A model generated the notes under the pieces. The model was not told the DNA's origin and did not search any database. It was given only the letters and a program-made list of their open reading frames with translations. DNA of 64,000 nucleotides, taken from NCBI GenBank assembly GCA_028023455.1, contig JAQFVV010006215.1, positions 3,953,230 through 4,017,229 of the forward strand, read 5' to 3'. Position numbers and translations under genes: made by a program. Within the stretch, counting starts at the first letter, position 1. Each line of letters begins with the position of its first letter. Below are positions 22,841-35,977 of this stretch, piece after piece. The DNA comes from Epiperipatus broadwayi. Its lineage: Eukaryota > Onychophora > Udeonychophora > Euonychophora > Peripatidae.

Positions 22841-24695
22841 ATTAATTTACTATGTTAAGATGCTCATGCAATTTTAACAAATTAATTTACTAACTTGAAA
22901 GGTATGGTGTTCAGGCTTTAACAAACTTTACAGGTAATGAGCAGTAAAATAACGTTTAGATATGAGGGTTAACTACAAATTACAAATATATTTAACAGTG
23001 CCTGACCAAGAATACTTCCTGTTGCTTTATAGGATAAGATTTTGATTTATTAAAAGCAAGGTTCTGTCCCAGTATAATCTTTTCCTTTTTCAGTCACTTA
23101 AGTCAGGGTAGAATCTTAATTATGAACATGCCACCGATCAGTTCTTTATACTAACTATTACAATGAAATTGAGTCTTTGAGTAATTTTAACCGAACATAT
23201 AGCATTTCTGATTCCTCCTTTATCATTATTTTTTCTTTTAGTCAAACTTTTTATAATTCAGAAAGCAATGTAAGTCAATGTAAACACCTTAGTAGTTTTA
23301 TAAATAGAAAGTTGGATTTAGATTTTGAGAGGCATCATAAATTCCAATGTGCTGTTACCTTTAACAAATTAAAAATTAGGGTATTTTATCAAAGGAAAAT
23401 GGTTACAGCAGCAAATTAGCTGCATATAAAGTACAGACTTGGATTCTATGTCATAAAGAGATTAGAAAATTTTCATTTAAGAATAATCAGTAAAAATTTA
23501 TAAACACAATTGTGAGATGTTAAAATCTATCAATAAGATCTTCAACTTACTATAGAAACACACTATTATAAAATCATACCTTCATTAGATGGACATACAA
23601 AACAAATTAACAATATTTTTATGATAAATTTGAGCACAGTTTTTGTGAGAGAAGTAATTTTTATAAGAATTATTCAAAAGATATTCTAAAGAAGTGCAAT
23701 ATTGATTGTTCCATTAGAAAGATGGAGCAGAGAATATAATAGATGGAAAGCTATTATTAGACATGGTATTAAAGTATTTCGGAATGAAAAGCTTTTTCAA
23801 AAGCAATTAAAAAATTATCCAAAATATCAAACAAATATGAAAATGGACTAACATACTTTATATGTGAATGATAATTAAGATTCATAAAATAGTCATTGTT
23901 ATTGCAAAACTTATCTCTCGATTTTTTTTCTTGGAGTTCATCTTAATTATTTATGAATATCTGTAGATAATGTTGACTTTGACCTCATGTTAACATTTTA
24001 TTATTGCTCCTATGTATTTTCCGTGCTAATTTTGTATTATTCTAAATTTCTTACCATATTTTATAGTTTTCTGTATTTATATTAACCACAAAATTTTTCT
24101 ATGTCTATACATTACATTTCTAATCATTTTTATCTTTCTTTCTAATTGCTTTCTTTATTGCACATCTGCATTATGCTCTTTTATAAGTTTAAATTGTCTT
24201 TGTAACAGTGAAACCATTGGTTATATTTTAGAATTTATTTTTTGGGGGCTTGTCTGGTTGAATTGCGAAAATTTGGGATAATTTTGACTTATATATATAT
24301 ATAAACTTGGCTGTAGAAAGGAGTTTGCTATTATCTGAAAGGAGATCCTTTGACTCCTCTTTGAGGCCTTAAAAAACAGAGCAGGACAAATTCCTAATGT
24401 TCACTCCATATGTTCTTCTCATTGCAGCTGTTATTAATATGTGATTATTCATATAGTATACAAACATGGATGGGTTGCTCACCAACATGCATTAGTCAGC
24501 ATGGTAAGTTTATTGGCTTTTTACCTCTAAGATCAAGTAAAAACGTGGTCTTTTTTCTCAGTTGTCTGGTAGCTCTTGACTAAAATATTAGTTGAGTTTT
24601 CTTGAAGGAGACTGAATGGGTGTCTGAAAAAATCCTTTTTTTCTAGTAGATTTAATTGCAATCGTGACAGGCAAAAATAAACCATGGCGCTGATT
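22841..24695. other. No gene supported; AT-rich
   Basis: An 80-codon frame at 23177-23419 (first codon TTG) contains several cysteines but matches nothing I know. The remainder is stop-rich. A sequence like an exon (acceptor ATTGCAG near 24427, donor GTAAGTTT near 24505) lies just before the LINE and may belong to the LINE's 5' flank. Confidence 0.35.
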
Positions 24696-25368
24696 CCCAG
24701 AGGGCTGTAAAGACACCAGCTAAGAAGGCAGTTGGTAGCTGAAGGTGGAGGGTACTAAGAATTCCCTGATTGTCAACTCAAGCTGCCATTTGATGATGAT
24801 CTTTTATTTACGTACTTACAACTGCAGATCACTTTCAAGTGAAGGAAGATTGCAAAAATTGGAAGAACTCTCATATTAAATGGGACATTATCGGACTTTG
24901 AAAAGTTTGAAAAAAAGGTGAAAAGAAATTGATTTAAAAAGTGGACATGCACTATATTACAAAAATATTGGAAGTACAAGTGAAGTAGGATTGATTATAA
25001 ATAAAAAGTGAAAGAACAACATTGTAAAGATTAATAGTTTATTGGACAGAGTGGCAAGAGTAGTTATTCAACTTAATAGCAAATACAAAATGCAGATAAT
25101 TCAGGTTTATGCCTTAACAAGTTTTGTAATGATGAAGTTTATATGTATGTACAAAAGGTTTTTGATCAGACAAAACACCGTTTCAAAATTGTTTATGCTA
25201 GAATTGGTAGGAATGGGAGAGGACATAGACTTGTGGAGTTTACAAAAAAAGGAAAACTTTATATTATGATTTTTTTTTTTGAGAAAAATGTTAAAAAGAA
25301 AGAGACATGGAAGAATCCAATTGAAGATATAACAGAATTGGATTATATTTTGGCTAATAGAAAATATA
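24696..25368 (+). mobile_element. LINE copy B, 5' part (endonuclease)
   Basis: Begins with the same leader as the copy at 55-1268 and runs through the endonuclease to its C-terminal motif (ITELDYILANRKYI near 25330-25368). It is interrupted exactly within that motif by a mariner-like element and resumes at 26666. Frames at 25042-25269 and 25143-25394 are fragments of this endonuclease. Confidence 0.8.
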
Positions 25369-26665
25369 TTGGTACTCTTCTAATAGCATGCTGAACCACT
25401 TGATAGTGTTGATCCCATCCAAAATGCATATAAATATGCCATTTAGTGGCCACAGATCAAACCAAATAGCTACAACTTTTTTTTCTGTTTTAACTAATGG
25501 CTTGCTTTGTCTTGTGCAGTTTGTGCAAGGGTACACAATAATATCTTTTAGCAATGTTAACACTTCACTACCATACCATTTCAGAGTGGATGGATTTAAA
25601 GTTTGCAGAAATATTACAATCTGCATTCAAAAGTAATTATGGTACAGCTTATCTAACATAGTATTAAAAAGTAATAATTATAAGCCCATTATCCCCCTTC
25701 TGAACCCAATATGTAAAGTGTAAATAATTAGAAAAGGTTAGGGGAAACCACAATTTCATTGTTCTCCTGATAAAAGTCATGGTCGTGAGAACTCCTAAGG
25801 GAATTAAAATGTCTGACTGTAAAATTTCTTGTTATATCCAGAGGCAAAAAGAAATTGTAAAAAGAATACATTTCTTCATCTTAAAAAACAAAACAAAAAA
25901 AAAATCGAGTTGGAAAATTATTAATCGTTATTAATAGGTGTGCCATTAATGTTATCCACCATACCTTAGTCACATATTCTTTCAAAGATAGCTATTGGAA
26001 TAAATAAAGATTAATTTTCCTTTTCAAAAATGATCCCACTCTCCCAAAAAAGAGTCAAATACAGTTCAGTAATTAAAGCATTCTCATTTTTTCCACCACG
26101 ATGTAGTTAGTTATCTATCAAGCAATGATAGTAGACTTTTTAAAGTTTGTGGAGTGGGGGTGATTTACCCAATGTGAAGTGTTGGCATGCACGGGGAATT
26201 TTACTAGAATAGAATATTTGCAATAACATCTGTTAATTGATAAGTTTTAATTCTTGCAGATGTGAAAAGACATACCATCTCTCCTCCCAACCTACATTGC
26301 AGAATTAAGATGAAATTTGTAGGCACTTGTTAAAGATTTAAATTTATCATAATAAAATTGTTAATCTAATAAATTTGACAGTAATTTAATAAGGAAATCA
26401 ATCAATGAATTATGTTAACCCATATGATAAAATTTCTGAGGGTGAAAAAATTCTCGTAGTTATATCCAGAGGAAAAAAAAATTGTTAAAAGAATTACAGT
26501 AATTTATTAATGGAAATAAATGAATTATGTTTAACCCTAACCCTTAAGAGTCTCCTTTTTATTATTTCACAAATAAGGTAGTGTGCCTGGTGATGTTATA
26601 CTTAGGTGCGTTTCCCTAGAAACAATGCCATCAAGCAGTTTCACCCCCTAATAGAACAGTACCAA
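25369..26665. mobile_element. Mariner-like element, 1297 bp, TA target duplication, inserted in LINE copy B
   Basis: Ends TTGGTACT...AGTACCAA form imperfect inverted repeats of about 38 bp (25369-25406 and 26628-26665). TA dinucleotides flank both ends (25367-25368, 26666-26667). Removing the element restores the endonuclease reading across the junction as seen in copy A near 760-785. A length of 1.3 kb, TA duplication and TIR length of 30-40 bp fit the Tc1/mariner superfamily. I could not recognise a transposase in the interior, which is stop-rich, so it is either decayed or non-autonomous. The opposing ORFs at 25354-25636 span the left end and are not supported as genes. Confidence 0.78.
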
Positions 26666-28575
26666 TATATTTTTCAAGATTGTAATGTTCTTAATAAATT
26701 TAATACAGGAAGTCGTAGTCCTATTAGTAAGATGTAAGATGCATGTTAATGCAAAACTAGAGAGTCAAAAAGTATTAAGAAAAACAATATTCACAGTTGA
26801 TATTTCTAATCCTTAAAAACATTCTAATGAATTTAAATTAGAACTTGCAAATCGTTTTCAAATATTAGCAGATTTTGAACATGAGTCAGGTGTGAACGAA
26901 ATTAATAGGAAAATAACTGATACACTTTTAAAAACTGCAGTAAGGATAGCTGATTAAAAAAAGCAGCAATTGATCAATAAAATTTCTACTGAGACTAGAG
27001 AATTTGTAAAGAAAAGAAGGAATATGAAAAAATATAAAAATGATGTATTAAATAAGAAGGATGGAATATCTTGAATTTTTAAAATGTTGCCGATAAAGAG
27101 TTGATAATGATAAGATATAATTGTGAATTAGGAGGAAAGCTATAGAACAGAATAAAAGTCTAAAGAGTATAAAACAACATTTGGTATTGATAGGAAATTT
27201 ATATCTGCAATAAGGAAAAAAAGATGGAGCTACGACTAAAAAGAGAGATGACATCATGAAATGGGTAAAGAGTTCTCTCAAGAATTATATAGTAATAAAG
27301 AATATGTATCTCATACAACTATTATATCTTCTAAATTGTCCAGGATTTTAAATGAAGAAGTGAGACATGCAATAAATTTATTAAGAAAGGAAAAGCTCCA
27401 AATAATAATGGAAATATAATCAATATCTTAAAATAAGCAGGAGAAGAAATAGAAGAAAATCCAACAAAGCTGTTTACCAAATATCTAAATGATATACCTA
27501 ATGATTGGAAGAATGCAGTCTTAATATTTAAAAAAATGTATTAGAAATTACAGACATATTACTCTTTTATTAGTTTTATATTAAATTTTTACCAAAATAA
27601 TTACTACTCATCTACAGTAAATATGGATTTTAGCCAATAGAAAAAAGCTAGATTTAAAGTGGTTGTAGTACAGTAAATAATATCCATGCATTGAGAGAAT
27701 TTATAGAAAAGACCAATGAATATAAATTGCCATTATGCTTTAGATTTGTAGCTCATAAAAAGACATTTGATTCCATATGCATTTCTTTGATTAAAGCATT
27801 GGATCATCAAAGTATAAGCATAGGATATTGTCATATTCGGAAGAATATTTATAAAAATGTCACAGCAACAATTATATTACATAATGGTACTAAGAAAGTT
27901 AACATTGAGAAGAGTGAAAGATAGGGTGAGTTCATATCTCCAAAACTGTTTACAACAGTGCCCCAAGAATTATTTTTGTATTAAAATGAAAAGCTAAAGG
28001 AATAAAAGTAACTGGTGATTATTTAAGTCAATTAGATTTTGTAGATGATAGTTGTTTTGCACATAATGTTTCAGAGCTTCAGGAAATGTTGCAAGAGTTA
28101 TCAATTGAAAGTAAGAAAGTAGAACTAAAGGTAAACGTTAAAGACTAAAGTAATGTTCAATGGATTTTCTCAAAAGATGAAAATAAAGTTTGATAATGAT
28201 TAGTCAGAAGAAATTAACTACAAATACCTTGTTATGATTATTATGACAGATGAATACATAAGACTTCGGACTAATCAAAGAAGTATGGAGAGATGCATAT
28301 TAGGGGTAACAAGAAGAGATTGAAAATGCAATACATGGGTAAGGAAACAAACAAGTGTTACTGCCAAATGTTGAAAGAATAAATTAAGACTGATGTGGAG
28401 TTGGGCTGGACATATTCCAAGAAGTTGTTAAAGACAAAAGAGCCTACATGTGAAATGGATGAATGAAATAAAGTGTGCAGGAATGATATGGAGAAGAGAG
28501 CCTTGAGATTGGGGATGGATTGAACTTGGGGATATTCATCCTGCAGTGGATTGATAATGGTTATTAGTGATGATT
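26666..28575 (+). mobile_element. LINE copy B, remainder: endonuclease end, RT, 3' end
   Basis: Continues copy B after the mariner-like insertion. The RT region is recognisable: motif A at 27691-27924 reads CFRFVAHKKTFDSI, with the catalytic Asp changed. Motif C near 28035 reads LDFVDDSCFA. The C-terminal region near 28390 encodes WSWAGHIPRS, and the family's 3' terminus (TGGATTGATAATGG) ends near 28560. With the 5' part this is the most complete LINE here, about 2.6 kb of element sequence, but frameshifted throughout. Confidence 0.8.
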
Positions 28576-31500
28576 ATAATAAATAAACTGTGTTATAAAA
28601 CAGGCAAAACTGACTATACATATGCCACACACAGCAAGCTAGAGTAATCAATGGATGCCAGAAGGCTTGTGCATAATAATAGAATACCTCCAGTGTTTTA
28701 ATATATATATATTGAAACCTTTGGTTGTGATCAAAGCTTTCTTAATTTGAAGCTAATTTTGTTAACCATAAGTTAGATCAAAATTTTCCTCATAAAATAC
28801 ATTAAAAATTTATATAATATTATTTAAACAGTAGTAATTATCGACTAAAATAAAAGTTTGAATCAATTTTCACGAATTATTTAATACTAGTAAAATCTCA
28901 TTTATAAATGCTTGAAACAAAAATCATTTATTCATAATGTAAATGTAATAGAAATTTAAATTCGTCGGAAGAGGTCGAATTTAATCAGGTTTATGAGGTA
29001 AGATTGTTTAATAAATAGTTAATAATAATTTCGATGAATCAGAAAGGAAGAACTGATAATTTATAAAGTAAATATAATTTTAGTTGTAAGAAATTGGCTA
29101 ATGAAAATCAAATGAATTGGGGAAGTAAAAAATTAGCTCTAGAATATTTATTGAAAGAAATTTGTATAATAAATCAAAGATCAATAAAAGCGTTAAAACT
29201 ATTCCAACAGAATCGCGTGTGTGTGGTGCGTGAACAGAATACATGCAAAATTTTAACTATAGAAATAACTAATGATTATTATCAGGAGTGTATGGTAACA
29301 TTAAAAAGCTAGTTGAAAGAGCGATTATTTTATATTATTTTCAAAGTTATAGCCTCTAGTTCTCATTCAAAATCTTGAGTTCAAAGTCAGGCTGCTATGG
29401 ATTTTTCATTTTTTGTTCTTTGAACTGGATATTCACGAAGAGCGGGAAAAGATCTAACAAAAGCCAGGTGATTTCTGTCCGGATGTGAATAATTAATTTT
29501 AAAAACAACAGTAAATACCAATAAAAATAAAAATATATGATCTATGACAGAAGGCGTCATTCAAAGATTGATTGATAGCTGAATGACAGCAGAGAACTAT
29601 AAATACTCATCCATTTTCTGGGAAGGGGCTTATCTCATTTTGATCGAGGGTACAACTCCGTCCAGGTTTAAAACCATCAATTTAAAATAATTAAAAGTTT
29701 TACAATGCTTCCTATATCAATCTCTGATTGAAATTATGAATCAAAATTTATATTAGTATAACAATATAGTACGTACTTAAGCTTCCCACATAAGGCATAT
29801 GTTAATTCTTCCTGAAGTTGATCATCATTATGATTCTTTATATGACCATAATCGCCTTAATTAATCGGAAAGTAATGCAACATTGGCCAAAGAAAACATT
29901 TTGCTTCAAGAAAAGTACAGAAATCATAAGCCTAATGAATGCATTTTAATTATGCAATTTTAATGATAGACAAATACTATTATTATTTGTGTTACAAGAG
30001 ATTTAAAAAGAAAATAATTATTACAAAAGGAAAGTGTGGAACTGAACTACAACAAATATGTATATGCTACATCCCGCCTAAAATGGCGTCTGCATCATCA
30101 TTTGTAAGAGCTGATCTATTAATGAAAATTAACTGGTTATAATGTAAAAGAATATTTGTATGTCTATCAAACTGCGATACTACAAACTCCCAAGAATTTC
30201 CAGGAATAGAGTGCTATAATTTATGTAAAAAATATCTCAAGGATAATCTGTTGTGAACGAAAGACTTATTCGTCCGACAGGATAAATTAAATTATAATAG
30301 AATGGTAAATTAAATTTTATTTCAAGAAACATAAACTACCTGAAAGAAATTAGATAAATGTTAAAAATTATCAACGCATCTAACTAAACGTCAGATTAAA
30401 ATTGGATAAAGTAAACCTTAAAACAAAACCCTCTGAATTGTTTTCCGCGTGTCTCAAGGAATATAATATTGTAATATCAAGTTCCAATAAGGAAAAGAAA
30501 AATGTGCTATCCTCATAAATATAAAAACCTAGTGGATTAATTAATAAAAATGTTCTTCTTGTAAATTTCCATGGATTAATTGTCGGATGTGTGCACACAT
30601 AACTCTTATGGGATAATTAACACTGCAGAAATATGAAAGAAACTTGGGATGACTGTGCTGAAAAGAGACTATAGTATTTTTTTTCTTATTAACTTTTGTT
30701 TCTATAAGCCATTCGTTTAATGCATTATAGTACCATTTATTATACGTATAAGTTAAGTGTTAGCAAAATATTTAGTTCTTTAAAGTCAAGTTAGCAAAGT
30801 AGTTTTAAAATATGCCTTCCTTTAAATGATAAAATATTGCTTTACCCTAATGATATGAAAGAAAAATATGAATGAAAAAATATAGTGTATAAGATAATTA
30901 TTAGAACGGGTTATTATTGCAAAATTGAATTATAATAAAATTGATATGTTTTTTTTTTTTAGCTTTGAATGCATGTTGTTGAGAAAAGAGATAACCATGT
31001 CCCAGTTGAGAGAAATTTATTATGAACGATGCACATTTCTTATTTTAATTATTAAAGATTTAAATTAATTTTATGTGTAAGCATATTTAAGCTTGTAAAA
31101 TTATTAGCTAATGCATCAGTGCAATATTTTGTTAGAAAGTAGCTTTAAATGCTCATCTATGTGTGTGGATTGGTAAGTGACCCTTGTAAGTTTAAGGTTG
31201 GTTGAGTTATCACCACCTAGCCAATGGAGCTGGAGCATGGCTCGCTCATAAAGTAGTTAGTAAAATTTAAAGCAGTTATTAATTGTGGATAAATTTTCCC
31301 ACCCTATGTTCAGGTTACACCGTAAGATCATTTCTATGTAAATGGTAATAGTGCTTTGTGGAAGCCCATCCATATTTATATGCCTAGCGATGAGTCCTAG
31401 CATATCTCAGCCCTTATGAAAAGGGCTCTCTACTTTTATGGGTCATTGCCAACATTGATATTAATGTCCAATGCTTTTTCCTTACAGGTGTACATTTGTT

Positions 31501-31633
31501 GAAGAATATTCAGAGTGGATATTGTTTAATTGCTGGTAGGATCATAGAATCAGTTCATTGTTTTTTTATAGTATGTAAGAATTAAAAGTACAAAATATTG
31601 TAATTATGTATTACGCCCAGCTCAGCTTTACTT
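28576..31633. other. No gene supported; AT-rich
   Basis: Frames at 29094-29312 and 29939-30142 are open but show no known motif. A TATAAATA occurs near 29604. A small perfect hairpin (AGCCCTT/AAGGGCT) lies near 31409-31428. No match to the repeats elsewhere in the window was noticed. Confidence 0.4.
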
Positions 31634-31727
31634 AGCTGATTAAGAGCTAATAAAATGTATAGTCTTTGAATTTCAAATTTAGCTGATTAAGAGCTAATAA
31701 AATGTATAGTCTTTGAATTTCAAATTC
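31634..31727. repeat. Direct tandem duplication of 46 bp
   Basis: TAGCTGATTAAGAGCTAATA and the following sequence to TTTGAATTTCAAAT are repeated once in tandem with no visible mismatch, so the duplication is recent. Each unit contains a small palindrome (TTAAGAGCTAA region). Confidence 0.85.
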
Positions 31728-32329
31728 GAAAAATAAAAATATATTTATGCGTGATAAGCAGTGTGCATCGAATTTCCAGATCACAACCAGAGCAGATCTT
31801 CGCTGGACTGGTAAGTTGAATAAAAATATTGCTCTTGTTGGGGACTTTAGTGTGACTTACGGTATAAGAGCTAATTCCTTAACCTTTTAACCGCTAATTA
31901 TATTATTGGTTGTATGAGGTAAAAATCAAATCTTTTAATTGGCCAACTCACAAACTGAAGACAAAGCCTATTGTTAAAACATATTCGCCTATAATATTAA
32001 ATTCAACTCAGATATGTTTATAAAAAGTATATTACTAATTTTTCAGGTTATGAAGAGAACGAAAGTTCTTTCAAAAATAAATTGCTATTTATTTATTCTA
32101 AAATATTCAATTTCGGCAACATAAAAGCTATAATATAAACAAAAAGGTCCACTTTTATGTTATAGAAAAGTAAATATTTCTTTTAAATATTTCTTTAATA
32201 TTTTTACTAAAATCTTCAATATTTTTCGAAAATAATTTTGTTTTTTTAGTTTTTTTTTTAAAAAACTAGTTTAATTTCTGAAATTATATTTTTTTAATAC
32301 TTAAAATTGCATTCGAAATGAAAATCTCA

Positions 32330-32660
32330 GCGTTTTTCTTTATTTTCTTTGATCAGGCGGTTTCTTTGTTCTTTCCAGCCAATCAGAATGTCTTTTTTGG
32401 CTGAGAGCTCACTAACAACCAATTACAAACGATGTTCTTTCTTTGTTTAGGTTTAAATGCGGTTTTTTTTATTTTTTACTTGTAAAATAAATCGGAAGAG
32501 GGCACCATCTTACAGAACTTTTAAAAACCTATTCAAAACCTATCAAACGAATTTTTTAGCATAAGAACTGGCAGAGTTAGAGCGACGTCAGATGTCGACG
32601 AGGAGCTTCGTAAGAGACGGTTGAAGAATTCCTTAATGCTTGAACAGTTTATCTATAAAG
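32330..32660 (+). promoter_or_regulatory. Promoter-like segment and candidate first exon with splice donor
   Basis: This segment contains two CCAAT boxes (32379-32383 inside AGCCAATCAGA, and 32419-32423), and a CpG-containing patch with a CRE-like GACGTCA at 32584-32590. Next comes a non-AT-rich stretch with an ATG at 32637 and a strong splice donor (AAAG|GTAAGG) at 32660/32661. The composition contrasts with the surrounding DNA. The most economical reading is a transcription start near 32500-32580 and a first exon ending at 32660, with only a few codons or a 5' UTR. No downstream exon could be identified, so the gene is unknown. A non-coding RNA is equally possible. Confidence 0.4.
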
Positions 32661-35600
32661 GTAAGGGTAAGCAAATTCTATACAGTAGTTAAAAATTTAA
32701 ATGAGTTTATTAAGGCATATTAAGTTTCTCAAACTGATACCGAATTTATGAGTTAATTGTTTAGCCAAAAGAGTTCTTTATGACCAGTATCAGTAACCAT
32801 ATGTTAGTGAATAATCTATAGTTAGAATTAAAAAAAGAACATTTTATTAAAGTTTAGAAATAGATTATAATAAATTAATGATAGTTTTGTTATAATAGTA
32901 AATATGTTTTGTAACTTGTTGATAGTCAGAACAGTATAATCTTCTATGAGAAAGAAACAGTAATTACGTAACAGTTGTAAATCCCATCTTGTAATAATAT
33001 GAGAATGTCTGAAATTTTACATTTTGTTGCTACTCAAGAAAGGGAGAGCTACGGGAGGTGTAAATACTGTAAATGCGTTTAAATTGTTATTAATAAACTG
33101 TTATTATTCAAGATTCCAAGAAAGCTTTCAGTGTAAAATTAAAAGATTGAAAATTATTTTAAACCCTGCAAACTAGAGAATATGTATGTGGATTAGAGTC
33201 AAATAAATTTAGCAATATTAAATTAAAGTTTAATATATGCAGTAGGGTTGTCATGTAATAGTGAATACAGTGGATGGACATAATCCTTTCTCCACCCGCG
33301 TATTCAAATATCTTCCCAGTTGAACTTTATTAGTCAAAATTTTAAAACATTTAAGTTATTTTACAAACAAATCTTTATAATTGAAATTTTATTTAAGTAT
33401 TTGGAATTAGGAAAAGTGGACATTGGCTTGGTTAGACGAAGCCAAGGTCGACTATAGCTGTAATCGCTGGGAAAGTATTCGTAAATCACAAATAATTTAT
33501 GTCAGTATTGTTTTCACACATTACTATTCTAAAGACCTGGGATAAGAATATATAGAGCGGAAGAGAGTTGGTGAATATAAATTAGTCTGAGAATAAAGCA
33601 AAGTAGTTGACAATTAGTAGTGTGAATAATTGCAAAACTAAAGTGTGATTCATAGTATGATGGAGAAATGGAATGGGATGATGGGCAAGGAAATGATTTA
33701 GTTTTAATCAAATTGTAATTGTGACTTTGATGTGGAATGGTTGGGAGAGAGCTGAGAGATTTAGTGTATTGTGGGAAGTTGAGTTCCTCTCCAATAGATG
33801 TAATAAATCGCGAAGTTATTAGTATTATTATTAATATCGCTCCCAGTGTTTATTCGTTAGAAATTTTATTTATTTAACCCATTCATCAAGTATTAATGTA
33901 CATAATTAGATCAGTTATTAACAAATTATAGAGTAGTACCTAATATTTGCATTAGAGTTGCAATTTGGCACCCTGGCATTTTATAATGTTATCCCAACAC
34001 CATCGATTCCGAGGCCATCCACCCTTAGGTTGCGCGCGTGTGTGTGTGCGGAAGGTGGAGAGGTAGCCTGGAGGAGAAAACAGAGGTTACAATATATATA
34101 TATTGTAATTTAAAAAAAGAGAATCATGATTGTAAACAAAAAAATTAATTCAAATGAAATGAACAACAATATAGAAGATAAAATCTCATGTAATAGCTAA
34201 GCTCAGTGGGTTTATCAATAAATACAATATATTACAAATAAAAAGATATATAAGAGTAAGTGATTACAAAAAATATAATTAAAATACAAAGTAATATTAT
34301 CAATAACTTAAGATAACCTTCAACTCACTCTAAAATAAAAAATAAATTATTAATATTGTGAGCATGTGCCATTGAGATTACATTTAAAATCTTTCTTTTT
34401 TAGACATCTACTACAATTACAATCCTTAATATCCATCTTCTACGTATCTTATTGCCATGATCAGATAAAAGCATTATATTTAGTCTTACAAAAATTGAAA
34501 AATATTCTTTTAAATCCTTGCCACATAAGATTCATTTTTTGAAAATAATTTCTTCATTAACAAGATAAATTTGAATAATATGGTTCTTAAAACAAATTAG
34601 GGTATCTCAGGGTAATAAGATCTTATTTAATCATAAAATAAATTCTTCTGATTTTTCAGATTTATTCTACATAGAATGAAATCCTAACAAAACAAAATAA
34701 GACATACATTTACCCCTAAATTAATATCTTATTGCCATTATAATAATAAATAATAATTATATTATTAATTTAAATAAACAAAACATAATATCTTAATTTG
34801 TAATAATTTAAATAATTTAGGATGATATTCAGATATTATTAAGAATGGGTGAGGGATTTTATAGCCATTCTAAATACTGAGTAAACTTCCTTAAACCTTT
34901 TGAATAAGCAGATCAAAGTGACTGAAGCGATCCAAAATGACAAATTTAATTACATATTTCTATTAAGTGAATACATCTTTCTTAAGTTAATTATAATTCA
35001 ATAAAGTGACTTATTAGTTTCACTATTCATGTGCTCTTCTTGCAAATACTTAAAATAATTTATTATATTTTATAAGTACTTAAATTATGGTTCATAAGTG
35101 AAATGATTTCTGGTTGATAAGTGGAATGATGTGAACAAATGACTATGAGAAATTTTAAATAACAAAAACAAATATTTATTCTACAGAAAAACAAATACAA
35201 ATTTACAAATACTAAATATATTCTGAGTCCATGTAGCCAAAGATCTATACAAATGTTACTTCCTCAAAATTTATGACAGAAGGATATTTACATCATGTTT
35301 TATGAAAGAAAAAATTCAGTTGGATTAAGAAAAATAATCCAACAGATTAAAATAACTTTCTATTGCATAATTATCAAAAAGTTCTCTCTCATCAATGCAT
35401 TCATATAATGATAATAACCTTTTATAAGTAGTGTCACTTTTATGAATATTTAACACACTCAATAGTATTAACTTACTAATCCAGTGACAAAAGAGTAATA
35501 AAAAAGATGTACATTGTGTATTTATGCCTTTTACAGATTTAAAAATAATTATTTACCATATTTTGTCATCATAATTAATAAAACTTATACATCGACAATA

Positions 35601-35977
35601 ATCATTCACATCTAGTTCAACTAAGAATTCTATAAGAGGTAAGATATAATTCCTCAATATTCTGATAAAAACAGACATGGTAAAATATAATGTAGCTTTA
35701 CATTATTAACAACAAACCATCCATCTACAAATAACTGTGTAAGGCAAAGTAAAAATTATAATGACATAGCTCATAATAATGCACCTATTTTTGAGGGCTA
35801 ATAAGAAAAGGATTTTGTCACTAGTCAGAAAAATAATGAGAATGCATATCAGGGTCAAAATATTAAATAGGGATTGCCTTAAAATAGAGTTAAGTTAGTA
35901 TCTCCAAAATATGCATATGTACATACTAGTAGAACATTAAATATGAGTAGCTAATGCTACTATATATATATATATAT
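32661..35977. other. No gene seen; intron-like AT-rich DNA
   Basis: Stop-rich on both strands. Contains a GT/GC-rich microsatellite near 34030-34055 and an (AT)n run at 35957-35977 at the edge of the LTR element. The 33529-33711 frame is unsupported. Confidence 0.45.

Noticed and set aside
23177-23419. 80-codon ORF (+) with several cysteines
   Set aside because: Starts at TTG, matches no family I recognise, and the cysteine spacing does not resemble the Spaetzle-like exons.
25354-25636. Overlapping ORFs on both strands at the mariner-like left end
   Set aside because: They cross the element boundary and match no transposase I know; opposite-strand mutual overlap suggests chance.
29094-29312. 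72-codon ORF (+)
   Set aside because: No motif, no splice or promoter context, and length is within chance for this region.
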